Below, in pieces: positions 10,343-21,012 of a stretch of DNA of 64,000 bases. A model generated the notes under the pieces. The model ran no database searches and was not told the DNA's origin. It was given only the letters and a program-made list of their open reading frames with translations. Positions within the stretch are counted from its first letter, which is position 1. Each line of letters starts with the position of its first letter. Origin of the DNA: Laccaria trichodermophora (Eukaryota > Basidiomycota > Agaricomycetes > Agaricales > Hydnangiaceae); the NCBI GenBank assembly GCA_018417955.1, contig JACTVC010000001.1, forward strand, positions 1,116,001-1,180,000, given 5' to 3'. The translations under genes were made by a program, and so were the position numbers.

Positions 10343-12307
10343 ATGGCTCCCTTCACCACCACCATGTTTTCCCTCCATCAATTCGCACTCGCCCTCCTCC
10401 TCTTTTCCCCTATTGCCCTCGCGGACCCCATTCACATCCCACTCGCTCGTCGCTCCTCAGGTACTAATCGTGACATCAACTATTATATTTCTGCAGCGAA
10501 GCATCTGCAGGGCAAGTACAACATAACGGGGAAAACCTACTCACCTCGCGGAAAGAGGGCGAGCTCTGAATCAATACAAACCATCAACCAGGTATATCAT
10601 CAATTTGTTGCCGCCTACTATCTCAACAAATTCACTGTCTGTACAGCTATCAGATTCGAGTTATCTTGGACCTGTGAGCATAGGGACACCGTAAGTTCAA
10701 TCTACCTTGACTCGATGACGTCGCTCTATGACGAGCATAAGTATGCACCATTTGTATTTGAGCCCCAGTGGGGTATTCCAATTCTCCCTGAATGCCAAGC
10801 CTAGTTCTGAGAATTGTTGACTAATGTTATACTGTTCAACAGACCACAACCATTCAGTGTCGTCCTCGATACAGGATCATCCGACCTTTGGGTTGCAGAC
10901 GCGTCATGCACCTCCTGCGATTCTACAACACCGTTATTCGCCCCCTCAAAATCCTCATCAATCACTTCAGCGAGTCAAGATACCACGATCCGGTATGGAT
11001 CCGGCACAGTGGCTGGAACAATAGCACAAGACGTGGTCTCCATGGGCAACTTTAACGTTCAAAGCCAAACATTTTGTATGTTAACTCCCTTTATGAATCA
11101 GTTTCTGAGATGCTTAGTATTTTACGTTGACCAGTGGCCGTTGACCGCCTCACGGATGGCCTTCTTGAAGGTTCAGCATCAGGACTCATGGGTCTCGCGT
11201 TTCCTGCCATTGCTAGCACGAAATCGACTCCATTTTGGCAGGCTTTAGGAAGCCAGCTGTCTGCCTCTGAGATGGCCTTCTATCTTACACGATTCAACGG
11301 TGATTCTTCTGCCAAGGATGAGGAACCAGGAGGTGTGTTCACCCTCGGAGGAACAAATTCGACGCTCTTTACTGGTGATATTGAATTCCTCAATATGCCT
11401 TCGGGTACACCAACCTTTTGGCTTCTCACCATGTCTGGTGAGTGTGAAAGGAAAGCATGCAAACTGAGCTAACGTCGTCTGATCCGTGTAGCAATTACCG
11501 TGCAAGGACAGTCCGTTCAAATCTCGACAGGCAACGCCGCTCTAGCGGCCATTGACACTGGCACTACCCTTATCGGTGGTCCAACCGCTGACGTCAATGC
11601 CATCTATGCAGCCGTTCCGGGCGCAGCGGCCGTTGCGGACCAGCAAGGATTCTTCTCATTCCGTGAGTTAGAATTCTCCACCCCTTCTTTGAAAAAAATA
11701 TAATCTCTAACGTGCCGCATCCACGTTACAGCCTGCTCTACCTCGGTTGAAGTGACGTTTTCCTTCGGGGGCAAGGCCTGGCCGATAAGTGCGGCCGACA
11801 TGAATATCGGCCAGGTTTCGCGTGGGAGCTCACAATGCCTTGGAGCCATCTTTGACCTCAGCCTCGGCAGTAACATTCCTTCTGGCTCAGGTAATCCCTC
11901 TTGGGTTGTCGGGGATTCCTTCTTGGTTTGTTGATTCCTTCCGAATGTCATATCATATGTTGATTCCCGTCTTTTGCGCCATGCAGAAGAACGTATATTC
12001 TGTCTTTCGTGCTGGTAACCCTGGTTCAGTTGGGTTCGCGCAGCTTTCTAGCGTGGCTGGCGGATCTGGTAAGAGCCCAGTTTGGTCTTCCCCGGTGACC
12101 TCATCTTTACTCCTCCCCTTCCAGGCGCTCCAAGCGGCAATGGTTCCTCGACGACAACCACGGGCTCCAGCAGTACGTTTCCCCCTAGTATTTGCCTATC
12201 AATTTCTGACATCTCATTTCGCTGCAGATGGCGGATCATCAATCAAAATGACATTGCCTACCCTGATGACCATCGTAATGATCTCTGCTCTCATGTGCTT
12301 GTTGTAA
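10343..12307 (+). CDS. Secreted pepsin-like aspartic protease, probably GPI-anchored
   Basis: Family A1 endopeptidase. Exons: 10343-10591, 10647-10690, 10843-11075, 11135-11437, 11492-11662, 11732-11925, 11987-12068, 12125-12172, 12228-12307, giving 467 residues. A signal peptide is followed by a propeptide. The first catalytic site is VVLDTGSSDLWV, the flap region reads IRYGSGTVAGTIAQD, and the second catalytic site is AAIDTGTTLIGG; both catalytic Asp are present. A Ser/Thr/Gly-rich linker and a hydrophobic tail (MTIVMISALMCLL) at the very end suggest a GPI anchor on the cell surface. A second in-frame ATG at 10364 could be the true start. The second intron is long for this window (152 nt). 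Confidence 0.92.
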
Positions 12308-12720
12308 CTCAAATTTTCTCGATGTCCTTGTACGCGTTAAATGTGGAGGTGCTATATACTCACTGTTGCTAATATTGCATTAGTACTTATTTCAGACCAA
12401 CGAACTATGGGTCGGGATGTTGTTGGACCTTGATAGCTGTAATGATAAACGCTTTTATATCGTAGTGACGCAGACCTTTATATACATCTTGGGCAGCATT
12501 TTATATATACAGTCAAGTCTACCTGCGACAATGTTGCCTCTTTTGAACTCGCCGGCGTCAAGCGTTACCTTTGTTGTAAAATCGAACCAGCCCCCAAGGG
12601 GTTCAATTCACTATTTTGAGTACGAGGGTGGGACAACTTAACGGATGAGTCTGGAATGGGTCAAGTAATGAGTGTTTGCAAAGCCAATATCAAATGGCAT
12701 TGACAAGACATCTCGAGAAA
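12308..12720. other. Intergenic between protease and tRNA-Gln
   Basis: 3' flank of the protease and 5' flank of the tRNA. No further gene or repeat was seen. Confidence 0.4.
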
Positions 12721-12804
12721 GGTGCTATAGTGTAGTGGTTATCACTCGGGATTTTGACTTCAGCCATTGTTCCCGAAACCCAGGTTCGAACCCTGGTAGG
12801 ACCT
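12721..12804 (+). tRNA. tRNA-Gln (TTG anticodon) with an intron
   Basis: The D-arm region (TAGTGTAGTGGTTATCA), the anticodon stem TCGGG/CCCGA with loop ATTTTGA, and the T-arm with B-box GGTTCGAACCC all fold. The anticodon is TTG. A 13-nt intron (about 12758-12770) interrupts the loop just 3' of the anticodon, the usual nuclear tRNA intron position. The acceptor stem GGTGCTA/TAGGACC has one G-G mismatch at the fourth pair. Pol III T-runs follow at 12828-12831 and 12838-12845. Confidence 0.88.
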
Positions 12805-13036
12805 TATAATACCAGACTCGGGTTCTGTTTTGCATCGTTTTTTTTGTCCTGAAGGTCTCAGTTAAAGTCGCCGGATGAGCATCCCACTAGATTCGGACCT
12901 TTCAACATCGAGCTACATCAATTTGTCTCAACCGACACACCGAGGACAAATATGAATAATTAATTTACTGGAGTGTATACGTATAAGCGGGGTATTGTTG
13001 TAGCTAATGAGTGGAAGTGAGCATATCCTCAGGATA

Positions 13037-14328
13037 TTACACTGGAATACAGGAATCTCCGTTGGCCGACGTAACATAACCCATCTGGCATGATTCTGAA
13101 AAGCCAGTGTCACATGAACGTCGGAGCCAGTTTAAACGAATATGCGTACCAATAAGACACCGTCCTTTTTGGCATCGGACAGCGTTGACCCAGGGAATGT
13201 CACTGCAATCCTGACCGCCATCGTTGCTCGTCTGACCATGGGTAACGCAGCCCCCACATGACCTAGAAAGACGTCGTTACCTTTCCTATCCGAGTTACAA
13301 ACGAGATAAACATACTCTAAATCATTTTCGACGTCGACGCAGTCATAGCCAGTCAGGGTTTTCCCTTGGCTGTAAAGTGGGCAAGCCTTCTGGCGAAAAT
13401 GCTTGCACAGTGGAGCGTGAAGGGCCCGCCTGGGAACGGAGCTTCCCATTGGTTGGGAACCAGCTACGAAGCAATGAGAGTCGTCAAGTTAGAAGGAATG
13501 AATTGAACTCACGGCATGTCCCATCATTGCCTTGTTGGCAGCTACTGGCTTTCGCCCAATGTCCTGGCGTTGCCGAACAAGACCCGCTACTTGGGGCGCC
13601 AGGGTTTGAGTATGGATATTGGTTCGAGCACCTAAATTAAATAAATTAAAAACAATAGTCGGACGCCGGATGTTTTCAAGGCGTACATTTGACAATTTGT
13701 ATTCCCTGGAACCCCCTACGACTGGGTCAAAGCATGCAATTACCACGGCAGAGAGATATAATTACGTTGAACCACCCCGCAGCGCACTGACAGCAGCCAG
13801 TGGCGCCTTGTATATTGTTGAAGTATCCCGCAGGACATAGAGTACATTGTACGACGTTCCCGCCTGTCGAGTAACGACCGGGAGAGCAGGCCTGGGGCTT
13901 AGTGAGGCTGTCATTGGGACACATACTTCCCGCAGGACAAGTCTTGCAAGAGGTCGAGCCTGTGTTATCATTGTAGGTGCCTGCCGAGCAGCTTGTATCG
14001 GACGTGGCCCCTTCCTTAGGTATATAATACCCAGCCCGTGCGGGGGTACATGACTTGGCGGAATTTTCTGTCTTAGGCGTAAACATTGAGCAAAACGACG
14101 TTTTGAGGTCATCTCACCTTTCGAATAAGATCCTGCAGGGCAGGGGGCACATGGTGTATTCCCATTACTTGAATAGGTTCCAGGTGAACAAGCCGAACCG
14201 CTTGAAGTTCGACGATTGTGACGTTCCCGTCTAGTGTGGAACTTGTGCGCAAAGACGGTCGGAATTAGAAAAGCAATCATCAAAAAGAGGCGAAGTAGAG
14301 CGCAATCCATTTGAAAGACGCTGGGCAT
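13037..14328 (-). CDS. Secreted cysteine-rich protein: GCC2/GCC3-like repeats plus PriA-like domain
   Basis: Exons (descending): 14328-14118, 14067-13766, 13715-13687, 13631-13513, 13463-13316, 13262-13150, 13095-13037, giving 326 residues. The signal peptide includes LLRLFLMIAFLIPTVFA (an alternative start is Met at 14310). Next come growth-factor-receptor-like repeats of the form CSPGTYS..CAPCPAGSY, CSAGTYNDNTGSTSCKTCPAG and CSPGRYS..CTLCPAGYF. The C-terminal part carries ACPLYSQ, GYDCVDVENDLESCGGC and ESCQMGYVTSANGDSC, the pattern of mushroom PriA-like proteins. Splicing is supported because each junction restores a conserved Cys block. It is probably an extracellular, disulfide-rich structural or adhesive protein; its role is unknown. 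Confidence 0.82.
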
Positions 14329-14723
14329 AAGATAGTAGGGGTATTAAGAGAATAAGGACCGCAAGGGCTTTATACGAGGTGTAAAAAGCACGGTCCACGC
14401 CAGTCAGCAGAAGTAAGAAGCCGACGATCTAGCCCCCAAGTCGAATTATAGCACATAGGACGGCCTGACATGTCTCAGCAGACAAGAAAACAGAACCTCT
14501 AGATTTTGAAGAGCCACGTTGAACAATAGAAGGACAAAGCTGCTCGGTGCCTCTCGGTGCTCGCCATTGCATAGACCCGGATCAGGAGCGATCAGGGGCA
14601 CGTTTTTGTGTATGGCCTTGCTTGGATTCTCCTTGATGTCAAACGATCCCATCGGGCTTTTTATCACTTTCTCTCTTCCATGCACTTTTGTCGTTGAGTG
14701 ACTGGTTTTCACGTACCAAATCT
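14329..14723. other. Divergent promoter region
   Basis: About 395 nt between the start of the minus-strand cysteine-rich gene and the plus-strand HIT-finger gene. It probably serves both. No other feature was seen. Confidence 0.4.
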
Positions 14724-15537
14724 ATGGCGCCTAAAAGGCGACTGCCTGTTCAGTGCAAAATATGTAACGCCGAGGAATCGAAGTACACATGCTCCCAGTG
14801 TCTGGCGCCCTAGTCTGTCCAACCTATCGTCTACGCGTTTCAACGCCCTCATACAAGGAAATAGCTGTTCAGTTCCATGTTATAAGAAGCATAAAGGTTC
14901 GGTGTTGAGTTGGGTGTCGTTTCGTAGGATCCTGACACCGTTCAGAGTCGGCTTGTCAATCCTGCGATCCGCAGAGCGCGTTTATTGGAAATGAAGGTAA
15001 GAATGAATCTATTATATTGTACCTCTCATTTTTTGTAAACAAGTCCCTCAGGTGTTATTCCTACGGAAGGCCCCAGAGAAGAAGAGCCGTCGATCAGGGA
15101 TCCAACACCTCTACGTCCGCTGACCTCACTGAGATGGCCATATGTTCCTGAAGAGTCGGCCTATCCCGATCCTCTTAAACGCGATGACCCTAAGACACTT
15201 CAAACTTCACAATACGAGGCAATAGGTATGTCTATTTTCTGCTCGTTTAGTTGCCCCCTTTCTTATGACGCGACCTTTAGCAACATCTGCTCGAATTCGT
15301 AAAATACTAGCAGCTCACGAGAATTTACCAGCGCTACTCACATCCATTGATAAACTAAGAGGGGCAGGCCGTGACGAAGCTCTTCAACGCGCCCTGGGCC
15401 TCACCGAAATCAATGACCAGGCGAGACCTGAAGAGCTTGGAGAAGACGTATTGGCGTTACGAGAGTTAGCCGAGGCCATCGAAGCTGCTGTGAGAGGCGA
15501 AAACTCCTCGGCTCTCGGGTTGAACTGGGGCGATTAA
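14724..15537 (+). CDS. HIT-type zinc finger protein (Hit1/ZNHIT3-like)
   Basis: Exons: 14724-14812, 14865-14896, 14946-14996, 15052-15225, 15281-15537, giving 200 residues. The N-terminal zf-HIT domain (residues about 11-43) reads CKICNAEESKYTCSQC, then PYCSVPCYKKHKESAC, with all metal-binding Cys/His positions filled. The short third exon is needed to supply the last Cys. Hit1/ZNHIT3 helps assemble box C/D snoRNPs with Rsa1/NUFIP; that role here is inferred from the finger and the small size. The helical C-terminus (about 115-200) is acidic. A neighbouring HIT family (ZNHIT2, Vps71) cannot be excluded. Confidence 0.8.
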
Positions 15538-15699
15538 TTGGTTTGCGTAGCGATGACAAATGTACCCCGAGTTGTGCTTGTTGATAAGCGCCCGGTCTTT
15601 GTAACACTGCCGAGTGGTATTACTACTGCTATTCAATGCTCGTTGGGATATAAGTAGAGAGGTCATGGGTGTCTTGGTGTTCATCAGTTTCAATTATCC

Positions 15700-16985
15700 A
15701 TGTCGTCCAAAGTTGTTTTCGTAGGTCACACCACAAATTCAGTCGTTCGAAACTGACCAATTCCTTAGGTTAGTGGAGCCTCTGGTTTCCTTGGTTCTCA
15801 TATCGTAGGACAGCTGCTATCACGGGGATACCGAGTTCGAGTGTGCGTTCCAGATTAATTCCACGACATCGTCATAGCTGACTGTCGCCATAGATCCGCA
15901 CGAGGCAAGAAAGCGGCGATTTTGAAAACAATTTATAGCGGGAACCCCGCCGTTGAAGTCTTCGAAATCGCGGACATCATACATGAACAATTTCCCGAGG
16001 CGTTGCAAGGCGTGGACGCTGTCATCCACGCAGCGTCGCCCCTTCCAGGCAGAATGGAACCTGAACAGATGTTGAATGTGCGTTGTTCGTTGGTCTGACA
16101 CACGTTCAAACTCTTGCTGACGACGAGGGTAGACCGCGATTGAGGGTTCCCTGAATATCTTGCGCCAAGCTGAAAAGGCTGGTGTGAAGCGGTTTGTGGT
16201 GACCAGCTCCATCGCCACGTTAGCGGGAAACCCCAACGGAACTTTCAAAGATACAGGTATGCTCTTCATGTGTGTGGTTGTGCTTGAATTAACCTGACCG
16301 CCATGCTATTGAAGATTGGAATCCTGTCACGAAGGAATTTGCCATCAACGCTGGTAAAGATGAAGCCACCTACGCAGCCTCCAAAAAATTTGCCGAGCTC
16401 GCAGTCTGGGAATGGGCAGAGGCACACCCACATGTCGAAGTGACAACTAGTAAGTCCACTTTCTTGCGAAACATTCCTCATGATGCTGAATCATAAACAG
16501 TTAACCCTCCGTTCCTCTACGGCCCCTTCACTACAAACTTTCCCATTCCAGCTACACCCGACTTTGATGCCCTTTCTACGAATCTGACCATATACAACCT
16601 CATCGCGACCGAGGGGAAATTTCCTCCCCGACCGGGTCACGCAGACGTCCGCGACGTCGCTCTAGCTCACGTTACCGCGCTCGACTCACCCCCCACATCG
16701 GAGGTGGGGCGCAAACGCGTCATTTTCGCGTCTCCGTACGACTTCAACTTCAAGGACGCTGTCGAACTCTTACGTGAGAAGCGACCACAGCTGAAGGACA
16801 GGTTGATCACGCAGGTTCCGCCTGAGCTCCCGGCGTACCGGTATCCTGTGGATTTTCAGAGGATCGAGAGGGTGACTGGGTTGAAGAAAGGAGACTTCCA
16901 TCCGTTCGAAGAGGCGTGTAGATCTTCTGATCATTTCTATGACACGTACTATAAACACTTGATAGACTTTATTGGATACTGTTGA
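15700..16985 (+). CDS. NAD(P)-dependent epimerase/dihydroflavonol-reductase-like enzyme
   Basis: Extended short-chain dehydrogenase. Exons: 15700-15720, 15769-15842, 15894-16077, 16133-16256, 16315-16449, 16501-16985, giving 340 residues. The Rossmann nucleotide motif is VSGASGFLGSHIVGQLL (Gly 10, 13, 16). VDAVIHAASPL and FVVTSSIATLAG follow. The catalytic Tyr-x-x-x-Lys is in TYAASKKFAE. NPPFLYGPF and HADVRDVALAHV match reductases of the cinnamoyl-CoA/dihydroflavonol/methylglyoxal type. The substrate cannot be told from sequence. The splice between exons 2 and 3 (CGAGT|GTGCGT) is the least certain; it yields GYRVRVSARGKKAAIL. Confidence 0.88.
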
Positions 16986-17565
16986 TAGCCTGTTGGACGT
17001 AGAAGCAGGATGGAAGAGCAAGGGACATAAAGTTGGCGATATTCCTTCGTTTACTGGCCTCTAGATGAATCAGAAGTTTGAAGTCGAAGTCTGCATAACA
17101 TTCCGGTGCCTATGTCCACGTCGTTTGGCATCTGCGAGTGCTAGATCTATCGTTAGAATTTCGTTTTAATTTTTTTCATCTGTAGGAGCGCGTGGCAATT
17201 TCTAGAGTTCTTCCACGTTATTGTCCTTCGATCGCTAATACAAATTTGTCCAGTTTGTTTATCGTAACTGTGACCCTCGGTCGGGATGAGTGAGCTGGGG
17301 CCTCCGACCCTCTCGAGCTCTGACCCTTCGATTGTGATCTCAGGGACGCAAGGTACTTCCTTCGTGAAAACGCCTGCCCTCCGGCGCACGTTTTACCTCA
17401 CGTCACCTCGTCATCCGGAATCACAAACCCCGGGCTAACTGGTCCAGGTACCCATTGCAACAAACGAGCGAATAAGTTATCAATGCCCGTCATCACACCA
17501 AGGTCAGACACACAAGATTCTTACATTACAATGGCCATAAGCGTAAGTATCGCGTGAATATCATA
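16986..17565. other. Convergent intergenic region
   Basis: About 580 nt between convergent genes. Short frames on minus (17153-17389) have no coding character. Nothing else was recognised. Confidence 0.4.
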
Positions 17566-19588
17566 TTATGAAGGACACTGGACGCCTGCTTTCATCGATT
17601 GAATCGCAAACCTATGTTGGCTCACAGCGAGTACGATGAAACAGTGCCAGATTGCGTGAGATCCTGAGTATAAATTTGTCAGCCCATGGACGAAGGAGTA
17701 GAGCAGGGAAGGAAACGTACCTCCCCCGATAAAGTCTAGGCGATCGCGAATGGAGTTGGGGAGGATACGTTCGGGAAAATGCGCAGCGTAAAAGAAGAGG
17801 CCGATTATGTATGATAAGAGAGATGGGAAAACTGGGGCTGGAGAAAAAAAGGTGAATCAGTCGTCCATTTCTTGAAGAGATAATTGTAAGACGTACCAAC
17901 AAAGTCAAACATCTCTTTTCGTGAATGAAGCATAGCAAAAGCGACCATGGGGCCGATGCCGGAGAACGCCATCGAGACAAAGAAGGCGATGCGGTACATC
18001 TGTCAATGGGAGTCGCTTTTAGTCCGTGGGTGGGAGTTGTACACAAGTTAACACTCACTCTATATTTATGCTGGTTAAACCAGGCCATGAACGGGAAAAT
18101 GTTACCTGCGAGCCCTGTCAAGAAGCATAGACAGAGGAACACATGTCCGACTTGGGGATAGCATTGTTGAAAACCGTAATACACTACCGTGCCAATGCTG
18201 GCACTGATCAACCTGCAAGTTACATAACATAAATGCTAGTATTGGGGATCAAGGGCGACGGCACGCACCAGCCAATGCCAACATAGTCGATTCTCGCGCA
18301 GAACTCCATGCTAACATGGTCCGCGCATCCAGACATGGTGTGCCAAACTGCGCTGAAGAAGAGGCAGAGCAACGCGAAAGCCATGAAGCAGACTTCGGGA
18401 GCATCGAGTTCATGGGTGGTCGAGCTAATAAATGGGAAGAGGCTGATTCCCCAGAGAATAAATGGAATTAGGTGAGTGTGAATGTTTACTATTCAGAATG
18501 TTAAATCAAATTTCTTTAGTCGACAAAAGAGAGGTTTACTCACGAGTTTCGTTATGAAATTTGAATAGGGACATGACGAGAAGCGGCCATCGCTCTATAG
18601 GTATGAATCGGTAACCTTGGGTAACAAAAGGGTTGTTTTTCCACTGGTGCGGGAGGTCGTGGTACTTTATGAGACGGACACCGTCTAAAGACCGCCGTAC
18701 GGCGCTGGCGACTTCGTGAGCAGCTTTCTCCAGCATCTCCTCCCCTTCCTGGATAACTTCCGGTGTTGAGTTGAGGATGTCGGCGACGACCTCAGAGGAA
18801 AGGAGCGCGTCGAGAAGGTCTGAGAGCATCGCGCTTCGACCGACTGATATGCCCCCCGATGGAAGCTCCATCGATGAAAGGTGAGAATGTAGATTCTTAA
18901 GGTGGTTGGAAAGTGTGGGTATATAGCGTAAAGGTTGTTGAAAATGGAGGTCCTGAAAGCGTGTACGAACGTCATCTAGTTTAAGACGCATGTCTGTTAG
19001 GACATCGTCCATGTCTGGTAGTTGAGGCATTTCGGGGAAATGCGAGCGCACGTCGGCCATATCTGGCAACACAAAACAGACATCCTCCATGTCAGGGAAA
19101 TGGGAGCGCACGCCTTCCATATCTGGAAGACGGGAGCGCATTTCCGTGAAGTTTGGCACATCGGGGATGTCAGGAAGATGGGATTTGACAAATGTCTCTA
19201 GAGAGAGATCGGCGAGGTGGAACTCTGGCAGATGTGAACAGACATCTGCACGGATGCCCTCAAGCATTTCCAGGGCTGTCCTAGCCCATTGCTTCGCCTC
19301 TTCTATTGTGAGTTCCCCCTGGAGCTTCCAGGCGCCGAAGTCGGGGGATTCTAGTTGAGATAGACGGCGCTCGAGGTCCGCTAGATAGGTAAGAACAAGA
19401 AAACGGAGTGACGCTAGAGTTTGTGTAGGAGACGCCGTGGACAGATCTAGTGCTTCTAGAGAACGAGGCAAGGCTCTACACAGCTGCAGGGATGTGGGCC
19501 GTTTTGATGTAGGGGCCGAGAGACGTCGAGCGTTCCGACGAGGACGGAGGTCTCGAGTACGACGAGGCAAGGCTGTGGAAGAAGACAT
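17566..19588 (-). CDS. Izh3-like AdipoR/haemolysin-III family membrane protein
   Basis: Seven-membrane-segment PAQR receptor/hydrolase, in yeast linked to zinc and sterol/sphingolipid homeostasis. Exons (descending): 19588-18544, 18488-18269, 18212-18059, 17999-17897, 17837-17721, 17663-17566, giving 578 residues. The long cytosolic N-terminal part (about 1-300) contains tandem units like RSHFPDMEDV (residues about 140-200). The core begins with GYRFIPIERWP. It carries the family motifs FHNETLNIHTHL, AVWHTMSG and GGSHAIWHCFIVLAVSQHRF, including the expected metal-binding His. N-terminal extensions are typical of the Izh3 branch. The 5' end faces peptidyl-tRNA hydrolase across 190 bp. Confidence 0.9.
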
Positions 19589-19778
19589 AAGAAAGATAGT
19601 ACTGGAACGAAAGAAAGAATGGAAAGGGAGAACAAGTAGAATATGGTCGACAGATAATCAGAAAACAAAAATCACAAGTGTCACGGCGAGCAGGGAATAT
19701 GCTTGGCCCTGCAGCAATCCATTACTAAGCCGGATCGCGCTCACGTCCGTCCCCTTCCAAGTTCCAAGCAATACTGGA

Positions 19779-20447
19779 ATGGTTCTCGCCACCCCTCATG
19801 TCTTCATCGCTGGACTCGGCAATATATCCCATCCCATAACAAGGCACAGGTCTGTTCGCCATCTCTCACCAATCAAATTTTACGCTGTTGACACGTTCGT
19901 TCATTCACTAGCGTTGGCCAGCTTATTGTGGATGCTCTGGCCTCAAGGCTGGGAATCGCCATGTCGTCTGAAAGGGGCGGGTTCAGGGGACGCAGCGACG
20001 TCTTGATTGGCGATACTCCGGTCAACTTGACGCTATACAAATCAAGTGGGTGTTAAGACCACACCTGACCTTGATATCTCCCTCACTGTACTCCAAGAGT
20101 CCTTTATGAACATCTCTGGCCCTTCCATCGCTGCAGAGTATCGCAAAAGCGTAAACTCTCCTTCTTCGATGATCGTTATCACAGACTCCCTCTCTCATAG
20201 GGTTGAAGCTTTGTCCGTCAAACTCGGCGGCTCTGCGAATGGCCACAACGGGGTTAAGAGCATTATTTCTGCACTAGGAGGCGAACTGGGTTTCTATCGA
20301 TTTCGCGTTGGCATTGGACGCGACGACACGGATGCTGCTACTTACGTGCTGCAAAGGCTGTCTTCTCACGAACGTCGGTACTGGACGGAAGACGGACTGG
20401 AACTCATCCTTACCGAAATTGAAAAGGTTGCGCGTAAGAACGGATAA
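19779..20447 (+). CDS. Peptidyl-tRNA hydrolase (Pth1 family)
   Basis: Releases tRNA from prematurely dropped peptidyl-tRNA, probably in mitochondria. Exons: 19779-19849, 19912-20045, 20098-20447, giving 184 residues. The N-terminus carries the motif FIAGLGNISHPITRHSVGQL with the family Asn (15) and catalytic His (23). ITDSLSH contains the catalytic-site Asp, and LGGSANGHNGVKSIISALGG is the RNA-binding signature. FRVGIGRD and a helical end complete the fold. Length matches bacterial-type Pth. No strong presequence is seen from this start. It shares a short divergent promoter with the Izh3-like gene. Confidence 0.92.
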
Positions 20448-21012
20448 AGTTCGACGGAATTCCGCGTGGTATGCTGGAAATCATAACTGGGTGACGTCAT
20501 ACTTAATTTTCCATCAACCAGAGAATTACACCGCAAATGATGGATGCCTTTAGGCTCCCTCTATCTGTCTCGTCAGAAACAACAGCTTTCGGGGCTCAGG
20601 AATACCCTTGCGATCCTCTAGAGTATCTGACGATACGTTATATCGTCTGCTCAACGCGCTGCACATGTATATACCCCAACTCAATATCAAAATATCTGAT
20701 CACACCTGTCGACACAACTTGAATGGAAGCTGAAAATCATGTAAGTAAAGTCCTAGTATCTCCATACACTTCTTATTAAGTTATTTCTTGCCAACGCGAT
20801 TGGGAACACAGTACCCGTGATTGAGTTCTTCGCAACCAGTGCTCCACGTGCAATGGCAACGATGGAAGGTTCTTACTTCTTTTTATTACGAATTCCACTT
20901 CGAACTCGTCACCCGCTCGCCGTTGCCCGCCCCGTGGGGTCCCGTGGAGCTTCTTCGATTCTTCTTGCCGAGGGCTATTTAACACCACGGTCAGCCAACA
21001 ACCATTTCAACC
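20448..21012. other. Intergenic upstream of GH92
   Basis: About 565 nt with the likely promoter of the mannosidase. A short palindromic word (gacgatacgttatatcgtc, about 20629-20647) is present. No gene was seen. Confidence 0.4.
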
